Source: Alligator mississippiensis (lineage: Eukaryota; Chordata; Crocodylia; Alligatoridae). From it: a stretch of 64,000 nucleotides of DNA. Below are positions 52,171-63,795 of the stretch, in pieces. Position numbers and translations under genes: made by a program. Location: the NCBI RefSeq assembly GCF_030867095.1, contig NC_081830.1:36377832-36441831 (forward strand), read 5' to 3'. The notes below the pieces were generated by a model. It did no database searches and was not told the DNA's origin. It saw only the letters and a list, made by a program, of their open reading frames with translations. Each line of letters starts with the position of its first letter. Position 1 is the stretch's first letter.

Positions 52171-53082
52171 ATAATTAAGTTAAAGATATTTAAGTATGTG
52201 CCCACCACACATTTGCAGTTCCTGATGTCAGTCAGTTCCTTATTCTTCCTTCAGATATTTTGGATTAGAGCATGCAGTTTCCAACCCAGAACTGCACCGC
52301 ACTGGCACATGTCATGTCTGGTTCAGGACATACACAATCCCTCCTCTCTATTCCTCCTGCCTTCCCCCCTTACCCTACTGCTGCTTTGCCCAGGGGCAGG
52401 GAAAGCTCCTGAGCCATTCCTGCCCACTCCAGCCAGGCTGTACAATGGCCAGGCTCAGCTGGGGATAGCAGCTGTGGAGGTGGTGTGGGAGGAATTTCCC
52501 CTTCCTGCACCTGCTCCTGGGGGACCGGGCACAGGGAGAAACCCACCCGTTTGCCACCACTGCTGCTGCCATCCCCAGCTGAGCCCAGCCCACAAGCAGC
52601 CTGCTCTTGTAGCTGGTATTGGATCAGAGCAGTCAGTGGCATTCATCCTGCATGGGGTAATGTACTGCACTGATCTTCTTGGGGCTGAGAGAACCACAGA
52701 TTGGGGTGATTACCATTTATTCCTTTGACCCAATCATGGAGTAAAAACTCTGTTAAAGACCTGAATTAACATTCCTTCCCTGGAAATGTAATCAGCCTTT
52801 GTTGTTATAAGGACACCAGTGAGGTGATTTTCCTGAGGCCTCTGCTACATATTACAGCTATTAAGTTAGTGCTTGGAAATATGTGACAACTCTATAGCTG
52901 GTTTTTATTCAGCTTTAATTCAAACATGTGGCAGGACCAAGTTCCAACAGAACTTGTGCAGGTTTTATATGGACAATGTTTGTAGTAGGGTGCCATCTAA
53001 AGATGGGAGTCAAACAAAGAAAATAACTTGGAATTCAAATAAAGCAGATAAAATGTTATATTGAATGTCAGTAGTGTAATAA
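52171..53082. other. Unassigned intergenic DNA
   Basis: No gene, RNA or repeat family recognised. Confidence 0.35.
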
Positions 53083-53180
53083 TGATGATGTAGCCATGAT
53101 GGTGCAGAAATTATGAGAGGCAAGGATTTCTTTGGGTGAGATCTTTTATTGGACCAACTATGTAGTTGGGATAAAGTTAG

Positions 53181-53217
53181 ACAAGCAGCTTTTGAATGCA
53201 AAACTTTTCTTCATCAG
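53181..53217 (-). ncRNA. Hammerhead-ribozyme-like core in the Penelope-like terminal repeat (degenerate)
   Basis: The minus strand reads CTGATGAAG, a short hairpin, then AAAAGC in place of the GAAA-GC of a hammerhead core. The CTGANGA - hairpin - GAAA order recurs at 6348-6379 (plus) and 6568-6535 (minus). Penelope-like elements are known to carry hammerhead motifs in their terminal repeats. This copy has lost conserved bases, so activity is unlikely. Confidence 0.35.
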
Positions 53218-54359
53218 AGGGAGGCGGGCACAGCATAAGTGAAAAAACAGTAGAGGAAGGAGGGTGAAAGAAATCCCCATGAGTAGCAGGTACGCAATTA
53301 ACAGAAGAAAATAAGCTGATCCCTGGGAGATCAAGCCCTCTAAAAGAGAGGAGGGTCATTCTCGCCTTTCCTGTGCTGGAAAAAAAATCAGAAATTGGGT
53401 AAAATATAGTGTGCCTTAAAACTGATATCCATTTTTATCCTTGATTCTTTGTGTCCAAGATTTATGTATCCATTTATGTTCCAAAGTTCACCTTTTTAAA
53501 GGTGTTAGGTAGATTAACCGTGAGCATGAGAATAGTGGGAGGGAATGGTTCTTCTGTGAGAAATGTGCTTCTAGTGGTATGTGTACGTCTCCGTCCTTTA
53601 TATTTTTTTGTGGTCAAAAAATCATTATCGTTCTGGTGTATAGTTGCTGTTTAGTTTCACCCACATAGTTGCCATAAGAGCACTTGGTACATTGGATCAG
53701 ATATATCAAACTTTGGCGAAGACATGTGTAGGAACCATAGATTCTGATGGTTTCTTTATGGAGGTGTTGACAGTAGTGGTAGTAGAGATGTGCTGACAGG
53801 TTAAGCATTTCTTGCCAAGAAAGGCTGTGTCCCAGTTGATGTCTATTGGGCAGAGGTAAATCTGCTTCTAACGATGAGATGGGCAAGGTTAGGGGGCTGT
53901 TTGACAGCCACAAGTGAAGGATCTTTATCTTTGAGTTTAGGCTATAGTTGTTTGCTGAGTCTTCTCATTGGTTCCACTGTGGGGAGGCAGATGGCCACCA
54001 GGGGTGTGCAGTCACAGCGGGGTTTCTTTTTTGTATTGTAGCAGGTTACTGTGGGGTATTTAGATAGCTGTTTCAGATGTCTGGTCTATTTTTGTACTGG
54101 AGTGTCCTTGTTGCATAAAGGCTGATTTGAGGCTGGTCAGGTGGGCATCATGAGCCTTCTCCTCAGAGAAGATGAGATGGTATCTGGGGGCCTGACTGTA
54201 GATTACAGAGTTTTTGGAATGGCATAGGTCTTGTGGACGTAGGTAGGGTGCCTTGTGGTTTTCTGTATATAGTGATTTCTGGGTGCCATGCTAGATATGG
54301 ATTGTGGTATCTAGAAAGTTGATGTTAGTGTAGGAGTATTCCAGAGAAAGTTTGAGTCA

Positions 54360-54905
54360 TGCCAGGTCTTGGGCAGCCGCATCTGAGGGTCACACAGGGT
54401 TGGAAGAAGCAACCAAGTTCCAAGGGGAGTGTGCCAAGTCCACGTGTAGGGGAGCAGGATACCAGAAGCCAGAAGATTTGTCTGGGCAACCAAATGAGAG
54501 ATCCAGAGGGTCAGGCAGAGCATGGGGTCAGGAAGCCAGCTGCATTCAGTATCAAACCAGAGTTGGGTTAGGGAGCCAGAGGATCAAGCCAAACTCAGGG
54601 TGTGTGGGCAAGCCAGGTCAGGTAGCTAGAAAACACATCAGAGCCAGTAGAGGCACAAGCTGAGGGCAAGGCCGCCTGGATTGAAGATTGGGCCTTGTTG
54701 CCTAGACACTTCTTCTGGGTCAGGGGCTTTTATAGAAAGGGGTAAAGGGTCAGCTGACCCTAGATGGCCACTCTGGTTGCAGGTAGCAGGTGGGTGGCTA
54801 GGCCCCGATAGTGGATTCTAGCAACCTATCTCCACCCAAAACACTTGGCTGAGGAGATGGTAGGCTGGGATAAGTAGCTGTGCCAGGCATGCCAAGGCAG
54901 TTTGA
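54360..54905. mobile_element. Unassigned insertion inside the Penelope-like element
   Basis: A block rich in AGCCAGG, GGTCAGG and GAGCCAG words separates the RT side from the GIY-YIG side and has no similarity to either. Family not recognised. Confidence 0.35.
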
Positions 54906-54917
54906 TCAAGGGATGTT

Positions 54918-55248
54918 AGGGCATTTTTACACATGCATGCACCGCAGTGCCGGGTGCTTTGGAAAGTGCCTGGCACTGCAATGCATGCAATTGTGTATGT
55001 GGCATAATGCACGTCAGTGCACAGAAAATGGCAGTGGTCCCCTTTTGAACGAAAGCACATCGAAGGTGTTCAAAAGCACACCGCCACCATTTTCTCCACG
55101 CTGATGCACATTTCACCACTTATACAACTGCAAGCAATGCAGTGCAGTGCACGTCAACTCACATGCAGAGTTGCAATATAAAAGACAGAGACATCTGACG
55201 CGCCAGATTTCCGGCATGTTACAGCACGAAAATGTGTGTACAAATGAT
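54918..55248. mobile_element. Long-TIR palindromic MITE (family A), second copy
   Basis: Matches the 28098-28424 element (GGGCATTTTTACACATGC, TGCACGTCAGTG, AGAAAATGGCAGTGG, then mirrored CCACCATTTTCT, CTTATACAACTGCA, GTGTGTACAAATG). It lies within the Penelope-like element. Confidence 0.75.
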
Positions 55249-55910
55249 AGTTGTTAAACCTGTGGTGGTAATCCAACAAGTTAGTCCAGATAATGAAAAT
55301 ATCATCTATGTAATGCAGGTTTAATGGTACAGTTGCCGGTAAATTTTTCTCCAGGTGGCCCATGAAGAGTTTGATATATTGAGGGGCCCTATATCTACAT
55401 GGGCATCTTACAAGACTGATGGGACTACACAAGCTCCATTGAGAAAAACTGACAATTCCCTTACCCTACTTCTTGAGAAATGTGGTGGTACTGTAGTGAT
55501 TACATACCAGAGTAGGACTTGGGAAACCTGGGAAATCAATTCCCTGCTCCCCCTCAAAGTCTCCATGTGACAAGTCACTTGGTCTCAGTTGTACTTCTGC
55601 TCTTCATCTGTAAAATGGGGATAAGACACCGTCCCTGCCTGACAGCAGTATTGCAAAGATAAAACGTATGCAGTGCTCACGTACTGCAGTGATGGATGCT
55701 TACATGTATATCTATATAGGGTAGGAACAGCCAGCAGCTGTTTCAAAACTCTGATCTTCCCATAAAAATCAATGAAGAGTACAACTGGCTGATTACAGTC
55801 TTCCCATATGGTCCAAAGATATGATTGAGAGACAGGCACAGGTGAGAAAGTCTTGAAATCACTCTAAAAACCAAGAGATGTAATATAAAAACAGACAAAA
55901 TATACTTCTC

Positions 55911-56001
55911 TCATGGGGCCTCTAATGTCAAGGAGAAATAATCATTGTTCTCAATGGCACTGGTGTACTTAAAGGTCATATCCTCCTGCTCAACCCAGTA
56001 C
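55911..56001 (-). other. Exon-like segment, possible terminal coding exon of an unknown gene
   Basis: On the minus strand a strong acceptor (TTTGTGTTTTACAG) is followed by an open phase-1 frame of 29 codons and a TGA: YWVEQEDMTFKYTSAIENN, then DYFSLTLEAP. Composition is protein-like, with no simple-sequence bias. I do not recognise the protein and no AATAAA follows closely. It may be a real last exon or a chance frame. Confidence 0.3.
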
Positions 56002-58044
56002 CTGTAAAACACAAAGACAAAAGAAAACCTGGACTTACAGGTGCTTGGAAACTGCTGCAGAGCAGATTGCGATACTTATCGCTTTTTGGGAGCATAAGCG
56101 GTGAGCATTTCTCACCTGTTAGAATCGGCATGACATTTGGGGGGAGGGGGCGGGGGGGAGAGGATAACTAAAAGGTAACTTTTTAACACCGACAATGCAC
56201 CTATGTCAGGGTATATCTTGTTAATACTACAGCTTAGCAGGAAATAAAAGCCTTGCCCGGTTAATGCCCTGTGTCCTGTTAACAGGAACTGTATGTTGTT
56301 TATTTTAATGTTACAACAATCAATTTGCCACCTCAAAATCTTTCTGACATAAAGATGTGCACCGCCTTACAACAGCCTTGTGAAACCATGAGCTTAAACC
56401 AAAACTGCTGCAACCACTAATGCCCTGCTGCATTGTGGTAAATCCTGCCGCTAGAGGGGAGGGGGGTCACCCAAAATGAGCCTGACTGGGCTCATGCACT
56501 GCACGAGTGTCTTACTTCCAGCGTGTTGTTGAAAGTGTGCAAAGGAGATGGACTCTGGGGCAGGATCTGATGCCTTGTTTCTCTCTTGGGATATTACAGG
56601 GCAGCTTGGGGGAAGCTTTCTCAACAGGTTTCCCTGATTTTCCTTTTAGTTCCCCATTAGGAACTGCCTTTCTCCCCCATCCTCAGCAGGCAGGCTTTCG
56701 GGTGCTCTGAACAAAGGAGCAATGTCATCCATATGGAGACTGAGGAGGAGGAGGAAGTGATGGGGAGGGAAAAGGGGTTGTGGAAGTTCTCAGGAAATTT
56801 GCAGCCAGTGCAGGGCCCTTGCTCCAGCCCCAGCACAGGATTATTTTTGCATTATTTCTGCATTATTTTTTAATCGCCTGTCAGAAAGCCCTGGTATTCT
56901 TATAGCATCTCTCATGCCTGCTTCATATTAGAAACAGAAATGTGCGCATTTCTGAGCCCTTACAGAGTCTGCAGAGTGGTAAGGTCTTGAGGGACCCAAG
57001 AGCGCAGACTTCACTGAAATACAATGAGTACCTCCCCTCTTGTTCTTGCTTTTCTCTATAACTTAGTCTTTATCCTTCCTTAAAATATTTTAAATTAGTC
57101 ATAACTCACCACCCTCCCCCACCATCTATGGAGACAGATATCTCAGGAGAGAGACATCTCTGTCCTGAGTTACCTAGGGAGAGAGATACCTCCCTTCCAA
57201 GATATTTAGGGAGACAGCTATCTCAGAAAAGCTGTTTCTCCTCTCCAAGATATCATTCTTCTTACACAATTTGTTTCCTACACTGAATGAATATGAAACA
57301 CTCAATAGTAAATGGATGCATCTCTATTGTGGGTAGCAATTGTACACGCTTGTTTTTCAGTAGGACACCCAAACCATTTTTCCTGTACTGTTCACAGTAG
57401 CAAGATCATATTTGCCATATGGGACCAGACCAGTTTTCCCTGTAGCCCACATCTTGTCTCCAAGAACAGCTGCTACTAACTGTTTCTGACTAACCTGCAG
57501 CAATACCTACAGAAGGTAGCTATGAACTATTTGCCCTGAAGGGAAGTTTCTTCTGAAACCCTTGTTGTTTCATCTTTGCTGTCACAACCATGAGCTATAA
57601 TATAAAGGTCAATTCCTTTTTCATGTTCAGCGAGTTCTGTTAGGTAAATGGGCTGAAATGCTGTATCCCTATTAAAGTGTGAAATGTGAAGTTAGCCACA
57701 GTGAAATTTGCTCACTGAAAACTTGAACAAAAACAGTGTTTCTAACCTTCTGTCCCCCAGCAAGAATCCTCAAGTCCCCCAGAACCTCCAAGGCAGACAA
57801 GAGCTTTAACACCAGCCTCACTTAAATCGATACAGGGAATGGGCACACAAATAACCACTCTGAGAAATAGACGTGAGACTTGATTCATCAAAACTGCATC
57901 TGACAGTTACATTATAGGATTTGTAAACACTTTGTAACTTTAAATGGGCTTTGGGCATTCCCATAGGTGAGGCAACCATAGCAGGGGTGAGGGACCATAG
58001 CTTATATCTGAATGCCCTGTCCATTACTGTATTATAGGTACATC
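56002..58044. other. Unassigned intergenic DNA
   Basis: Only a short array of GAGAGAGATATCTC-like words (about 57126-57260) stands out, an imperfect repeat of roughly 50 bp. No gene recognised. Confidence 0.35.
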
Positions 58045-58126
58045 TAGGTCACGTCTACACATTGGCGATTTGCGGGGGGAGGGGGCGGTTGTTTTTCTTT
58101 AAAAAAAATTGTTTCTCTCTCTCTCT

Positions 58127-58163
<37 letters not shown>

Positions 58164-58658
58164 CATCATCATCTTCATCATCATCTAGCAAAAGCTTTTA
58201 TTCACACACCTTACAACACATTTAGAGCCTGCGCACGTGTTATAATAAATGCACCCGTGGACCTGCGCACCTATCCACAGTCCTTTCCCTAACCCAACTG
58301 CTTTTAGTTCTAGCCCTGATTTTGGAATTTACATTCTCAATTCATTCCCTGCCGTTGTTGCTGCCACCACTGCTTCCGCTGCTGCTGACACTGCTACTGT
58401 CACCATCGCTGTCTCCAGGCCTGGTGGTCTCCCTGTCCATTCCCCTCTAGATGTAACAATGCTCTACATCAAAGTCGCGATCACATGATTGCCAGCTACA
58501 TTGCCATAGTGGCGCACTCTCCAGGTGTAGTGTGTAATGTAGCTGGGAAATCCAAGCATATGCCACTCACATGGCACAGTAATTGCCTGCACTACACTGT
58601 GCTTTAGCGTGGTGCCATAGCAACATTGCAGTACGGCAACATGTAGATGCACCCCTAG
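58045..58658. mobile_element. Non-autonomous DNA transposon with CTAGG termini
   Basis: The left end CTAGGTCACGTCTACACATT and the reverse complement of the right end, CTAGGGGTGCATCTACATGT, are imperfect terminal inverted repeats. The interior holds a CA run (58129-58162), CATCAT triplets and GCTGCT-like codon runs, but no transposase. Confidence 0.5.
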
Positions 58659-58914
58659 AGTGAAATATTGGAGGTAGAAGTGCCTTGCAAAACTTCTGTC
58701 ACCATGTCCTCTCACATCTCCTTTCCTCTCCTGCTCTCAATCTTGGTCTCCTGAGCTTCTCAATTCTATAAACTACCCAACAAGCTACTGCCAAACTTTC
58801 TTCCTCTCCCATTGCTCCAACAGCATCAAACTTCTGTAAGTCTCCTAAAGTGCAGCTACAAATGGTTCACTGTGAGGACATTTCAAGTGGATTTCACCAC
58901 CAAGGTTGTTCTAG

Positions 58915-59870
58915 ACTGAGATTTATGCCATATTTTTCTTGACGACTTGGATAAAGGAACAGGGAGTTCAGCAAACTGTCTGGAGTCCAGGATCAGAATG
59001 CAAAATGCTCTTGTCAAATTGAGGAGATGAGCCAAAATCAACAAGATAAAACTCAGTATTGACAAGTGCAAAGTACTCCTCTTAGGAAGGAGAAATCAAA
59101 ATGCATAAAAGTAAAATAAGTACATAGGTGGAGTACTGCAGAAAAGGACCTACAGGTCATAGCAAATCACAAACTAAGGAGGCAAGTCTGTGATGCTGTT
59201 GCAGAAGAAGAAAACATTAATTTCTCAGGCATTAACACCAGCGTTGAATTAAAACACAAGAGGCAACCTTTCCAGTCCAGTCAATGCTGGCGAGCCTCGA
59301 GCTGGAATACCACAACAAGCTGTTACTGTGGCAAACGTGCTGGGATAGATAGGCATTTATACACATGCTTTGGGAGGCAGGGAAGGTAGGGGAAGGAACT
59401 TTAATTAAAACAGCTCCAAAAGCCACTCTAATTAAAGTGCCTGGAGCATCTTGTGTATCAGTGTTCCCACGCTGGAAAATGGCGGCGGGGATGCTTTAAC
59501 TAAAGCTCGTTGAATAAATTAGGTTTGTTTAGTCTGAACAAAGAGAAAACTGAGGAGGGACTTGATAACCATCTTCCAGCATATAAAACAGTATTTTTTA
59601 TGATGCTGAGGATCAGTCGTTCTCCATGACCCCTGAAAACGAATATGAAGAAATCAGTATAATTTGCAGCCAAGAAGATTTGTATTGCTTATTAGGAAAA
59701 TCCTTCTAATGCTTAAGATGGTGTAGCACTGGAATGGGATATCTAGAAGGGCTGTGGAGTCTCTTCAACTGAAGCGTTTCAGGATGGGATTGGACAAACA
59801 TCTGTCAGGGAGGGTTAGAGTATAGTTGATCCTGCCCCAGGATCCAGTTTCCATTATTCCATCTTTCCAT
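58915..59870 (+). mobile_element. CR1-type LINE fragment with a nested repeat
   Basis: LDDLDKGTGSSANCLESRI, then DKCKVLLLGRRNQNA, later FRMGLDKHLSG match the CR1 RT C-terminal region on the plus strand. It is interrupted at about 59350-59515 by a family B block (ACTTTAATTAAAAC, CTCTAATTAAAGTGCC, CATCTTGTGTAT, AAAATGGCGGC). Confidence 0.65.
59350..59515. mobile_element. Family B MITE-like block nested in CR1
   Basis: Shares ACTTTAATTAAA, CTCTAATTAAAGTGCC, CATCTTGTGTATYCAG, CCCAC and AAAATGGCGGC with 31690-31960, in the same order. Only one half of the palindrome is present. Confidence 0.6.
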
Positions 59871-62800
59871 AAGTTTACTATTACCGCTTTCCAGGACTAG
59901 ATCTAAAGTTTTACATAGGGGTGGGGGATGCAGTCAGATAGTGAGGTATATAACTCCTTTGGCCCTGCGGATCAGATCCATACCACAAGACTTCTCATAG
60001 GCCAGACAGTCCACCTTCAACAGCGTAGTGGCAGGTTGGTGGTTGGCTGTTAGAGCCACTAAGTTGACACGGGTCCAAAACCCATGGGGGTAACTGAAGA
60101 TCCCAAATTTGGTAGCAGGCAAGAGGGTGGGGAGCACAGCAGCAGTGGCATTCACCCCTTGGGTTCATCCAGCTGTGCAAAAAGCCCTGTGTGTGCTACA
60201 CAGTCAAAGGAAATAAGAGAGCACTGGTAGCATTACAAAGTCAAGAATTCAGAAGTCGGACGTGTCAGGATTAGGGCTTCCCATGGAACTAACTCTGCCT
60301 CCCTGTGTGTACATAGGCTATTATCTCTAATTACATGAGCACATATTTGTTTTTCCAATCTCATTTGGGTGTAGGAGTTGCAAAGTCATTAGTGAATAGT
60401 GGGTAGAAATAAACCCTTTGAAACTACTCATAATTAGCAGTCTTGATTTTATTGCCCCACAAAGATTCAGACCTTGCTTTTCTAACATCAAAGCCTCAGG
60501 ACCTGGTATAATGCTTCGAATCTTATCATTCAAATCTTATAATTCGAATCTTAATAATTCGAATCTTAAGATGCATGAAGTACTTCTCAGATGGTGCTTA
60601 GCTGATGAAAGTTGCTACCCTCTGTTCCTTCCCTGTTCAGTTCAATACTTTTAATGAGAAGACAGCCTCTCTTCTCCACAGTACGTAACAGAATTAGCTT
60701 TACAATTGGGCTTCTTTTAAAATAATTTTAAACAATTTGTCTTGGTTGTTTGATTCTTTCAGACATTAGTTTGGACTCATTTCTCTTTTCAAGATGTCCT
60801 TGGCAATCTTTGTTCTTTAATGAAATGTGAGATTTGGGCACAGTCTGGCCATTCCAATAGGTGTGGCCTGAAGGGAGACTCCAGTATGCAGTGATATAAT
60901 TTATAAAGTCTCTGAACAACAGTAGCTCCCACCAACTTAAATGGAAGCTGCTCATTCAGAAAATTAAGCCTTTAAATAAAAGAGCAGTCACCAGTCCTGC
61001 AGCTGACCAGTAGATAGATTTAATACATTGATCAGTCATTTCTAAATCCCACAAAGTTTTACAAATTTTGCATGGTGCTCTGCAAGGCTAGACTGTAATA
61101 CGTACTGCCATAAAGGGGCAGTGTGGAAAACTGGAGCCTCACTCACAAACAAAAGAATCTTCTTGCTCCTTATGGCTTCAGTTGTATTTAACATCATCAT
61201 CCTGAATCAGAAATACTCTCACTAAAAAAAACCCTCCAACGTTTCTCTCGCTTTACCAATGTTCAGGGAGGCTAGTGTATTACCTGCACCAATTTCAGTT
61301 TGCACACTATGGCTTCAAACAGAAATTATACATAAACCAGTATAAGTGATTGGAAACCAGTTCAAATCTGTAACACAACAGAAGTTCAGTGCACATAAAC
61401 TGCTTTCAAAATGGCCAAAACTGGTTTAAAATAAACCTGTATGGATGAGGTATCAGACTGAACTGATTAGGTTAAATCAATTAAATCAATTTATTAAACT
61501 TATGTGCCAGATCCCCTCTAGATTCAAGCGAACAGTCCCCCAGCAGCCCAGGATGCTTTGCACCTCCCCCACAAACCTCCCCTGTCAAGCTTTAGCACAC
61601 CTTTCCCCCCCCCACACACACCTTGCTTCTGGCCTGTGCCACTGCAGGCATGTGACTGCATTTCTGAAATAAAAAATGAATGTCTGTACGTTTGCTTATC
61701 AGTTCAATCTACACAGCTTAGACTAACCTGTGAAGACTGAATTGATTCAGCCTCCAGCTTTTTGATTATCTGTACTTAGCCCATGTCACTTACCACAAAA
61801 TTGCTGATTCACTATTTATGAGTGTACAAAATCTGGTATGCCTTATTGGATGGTGTTGCAATTCCAGGTTTAACTACAACTCTGGCATCTCCTAGTCTCT
61901 GGCCTCTTCCCATCACCTTTCTCATGCATGGCATTATGCAACTCTTCCACTCTCAGACCAAGGTCTGGGAGCAGTCCCTTGTGATTAACAGTGATCAGTT
62001 CAGTAGGTCACTGTCACCAGCTGCAGTTCTGTTTTCTCCCTTCTTTTCTCCTAGTTTAATTGAAAATTGTAATCGGACTATTGGTCCGCTTCATTTCCTG
62101 CAGCATCTCAGTGTGGATAACTGAGATGCTTGAGACTATGTCTATGACTAAGTACACCTTGAACTCCTGTGCAAGTATTGCAGATGGAACTCGGACACCC
62201 TGAATTGGTAATTGTACCCTTCAGAGCATTGCCTTGTGGAAATCCCTCTGGAGGCCTCCACAGCCCAAGGTCCAGCCTCTCAGAACTCTTTGGAATGGTT
62301 TCCATTTCAATTTGTCACTCCTAAGCCCATATTCTTTGCCAGCCTCCAGCCACCTTCACACCTTCCCTCTCTGTGATGTGGTCTACTGTTACTTGGAAGA
62401 CAGAGCAGAACTGAATTCATACCTAGGAGGCCTGGATGTGCTTGAAAGAACTGGGCCTGGTAATGACCTGCATGTTCCTTGTGATGAGAATCAATACCTG
62501 TGAGCAGTATCAATATGTAAGAGATTTTTAGAGGTGTGATTACAAACACCCTTCTGGGAGAGCAAGCAATCTAACTTCTCCATGCAGTGAGCGATGTTTA
62601 TCTGGTGTTTCAGAGGTCCAGACCTGTGGCATCTGAAATACTGATCTTCTAGCTATACTAAACCTGGGAGCTGAACATTTTTTTAACTTGAGGTTTCAGC
62701 TGAACAGGCTGTAGCAGTTTGAAACATTATATAGTGTTCCTAGATAGATGCACACAAAAAAGACATTTGTTTCTGAAAGGGCTTATTGTACTCTTTTCTG

Positions 62801-62874
62801 CACTTGATGGCTTTCAGTAGGAGCTGAGGAACTGCAAAATACCAATGTATATTTCAAAATAAATCACAGCAAAC
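59871..62874. other. Unassigned intergenic DNA
   Basis: Holds one protein-like minus frame (60155-59934) of unknown meaning and a small AATTCGAATCTTA array at 60513-60570. No gene recognised. Confidence 0.35.
60513..60570. repeat. Short tandem array of TTCGAATCTTA units
   Basis: Four imperfect copies of (AA)TTCGAATCTTA in 58 bp. Confidence 0.8.
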
Positions 62875-62879
62875 CCATT

Positions 62880-63149
62880 AACAGCTATTAAGATTTTTAT
62901 TTCTATCTTTTTCTGATGGTGGCGAGAGATTGTAAAGTGTTACGGGAACAGCCTAAACACCTCTTCAGAAGGATGAGTTAAAAGAAGGGGGGGGGGGGGG
63001 AACACAAACAAGCAGAGAGATCCCCAGGTAGATCACATACTGTACTGAAAACACAAGGAGGAATTCACTTTCCAGTTTTCCTCCCACTATGAGGAGCCCC
63101 CGTTCATTGGATTAATGAGACTGGAGGAATTTGCAGACCTGGAGGAGTT
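62880..63149 (-). other. Exon-like segment with poly(A) signal, possible terminal exon of an unknown gene
   Basis: A strong minus-strand acceptor (TTCTCTGTCTCTTACAG) precedes 63149. Phase 0 then reads NSSRSANSSSLINPMNGGSS and a stop at 63089-63087. AATAAA follows on the minus strand (plus 62896-62901), about 190 bp downstream. The three signals together resemble a last exon with 3' UTR. The product is not recognised; a noncoding RNA is also possible. Confidence 0.35.
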
Positions 63150-63589
63150 CTGTAAGAGACAGAGAACAGACAGGAATTCAGGCACAGTAAGCAGCTTGTT
63201 GAAAAGAAAAACAAATCACAAATAATTTTCTACCTGAACAAATAAAACTAACGCAATCATTTTACCACATGAGAACACACCAGGGGTTTGCATGCCCAGA
63301 GTGCTTACAAAGAGCTTCCTGTCTCAGCAGGTTTTCCTCTTTGAAATGGGATAGGGCCAGGGAACTCAAATCCGCTCTGGCCACATGTTTTCCCAAGACT
63401 GAGCACCACAAGGGAATGGAGAAGGAACACTGAGAGTTTACAGCAAAAATGTGTTATCTCTGACTCTCTCAACACAATAGTTCTACTTGCACGGCCGGTT
63501 CAAGGGCCCAAATCTATTGGGAGGCTAAGTGAACTTAGGGACCTAAGTATGATCTTATTCTACCTTGCTCAAGTCCCTGAAAATACCTT

Positions 63590-63795
63590 AATATGCCTTA
63601 GGCAGACAAGGTTCTTTGGGTGAATCTGATATCTTTTATTAGACCAACTTAAATAGTTGGGGAAAAAAATGTAAGCAAGTTTTCAGGTTCAAAACTATTT
63701 TTTCCAACCATTTAAGTTGGTTTAATAAAACATATCAGATTCACCCAAAGAACCTTGTCTGCCTATGTCCTTAGACCAATACAGCTACAACCTGC
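63590..63795. mobile_element. Tail-to-tail inverted pair of Penelope-like element ends
   Basis: 63601-63660 (GGCAGACAAGGTTCTTTGGG, ATCTTTTATTAGACCAACTT, AAATAGTTGG) is mirrored at 63704-63763 (CCAACC, TTTAAGTTGG, CACCCAAAGAACCTTGTCTG). The right side continues to CTTAGACCAATACAGCTAC. Same family as the copies at 6.3 and 6.7 kb, but here the internal ends meet in the centre. Confidence 0.6.

Larger units (their letters stand above)
53083..55440 (-). mobile_element. Penelope-like retroelement, decayed, 5'-truncated
   Basis: From high to low coordinate on the minus strand: a reverse-transcriptase piece with LHYIDDIFIIWTNLLD and SPISLV (about 55430-55260), then two nested insertions, then a region ending in LIQCTKCSYGNYVGETKQQL (about 53690-53620). 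That last block has the C-x-x-C plus YVGET signature of the GIY-YIG endonuclease known at the C-terminus of Penelope-like elements. The terminal repeat lies at 53083-53235 (GATGTAGCCATGATGG, ATCTTTTATTGGACCAACTA, TTCTTCATCAGAGG). RT plus GIY-YIG plus this end sequence is diagnostic of the class. The copy is broken in several places. Confidence 0.75.
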
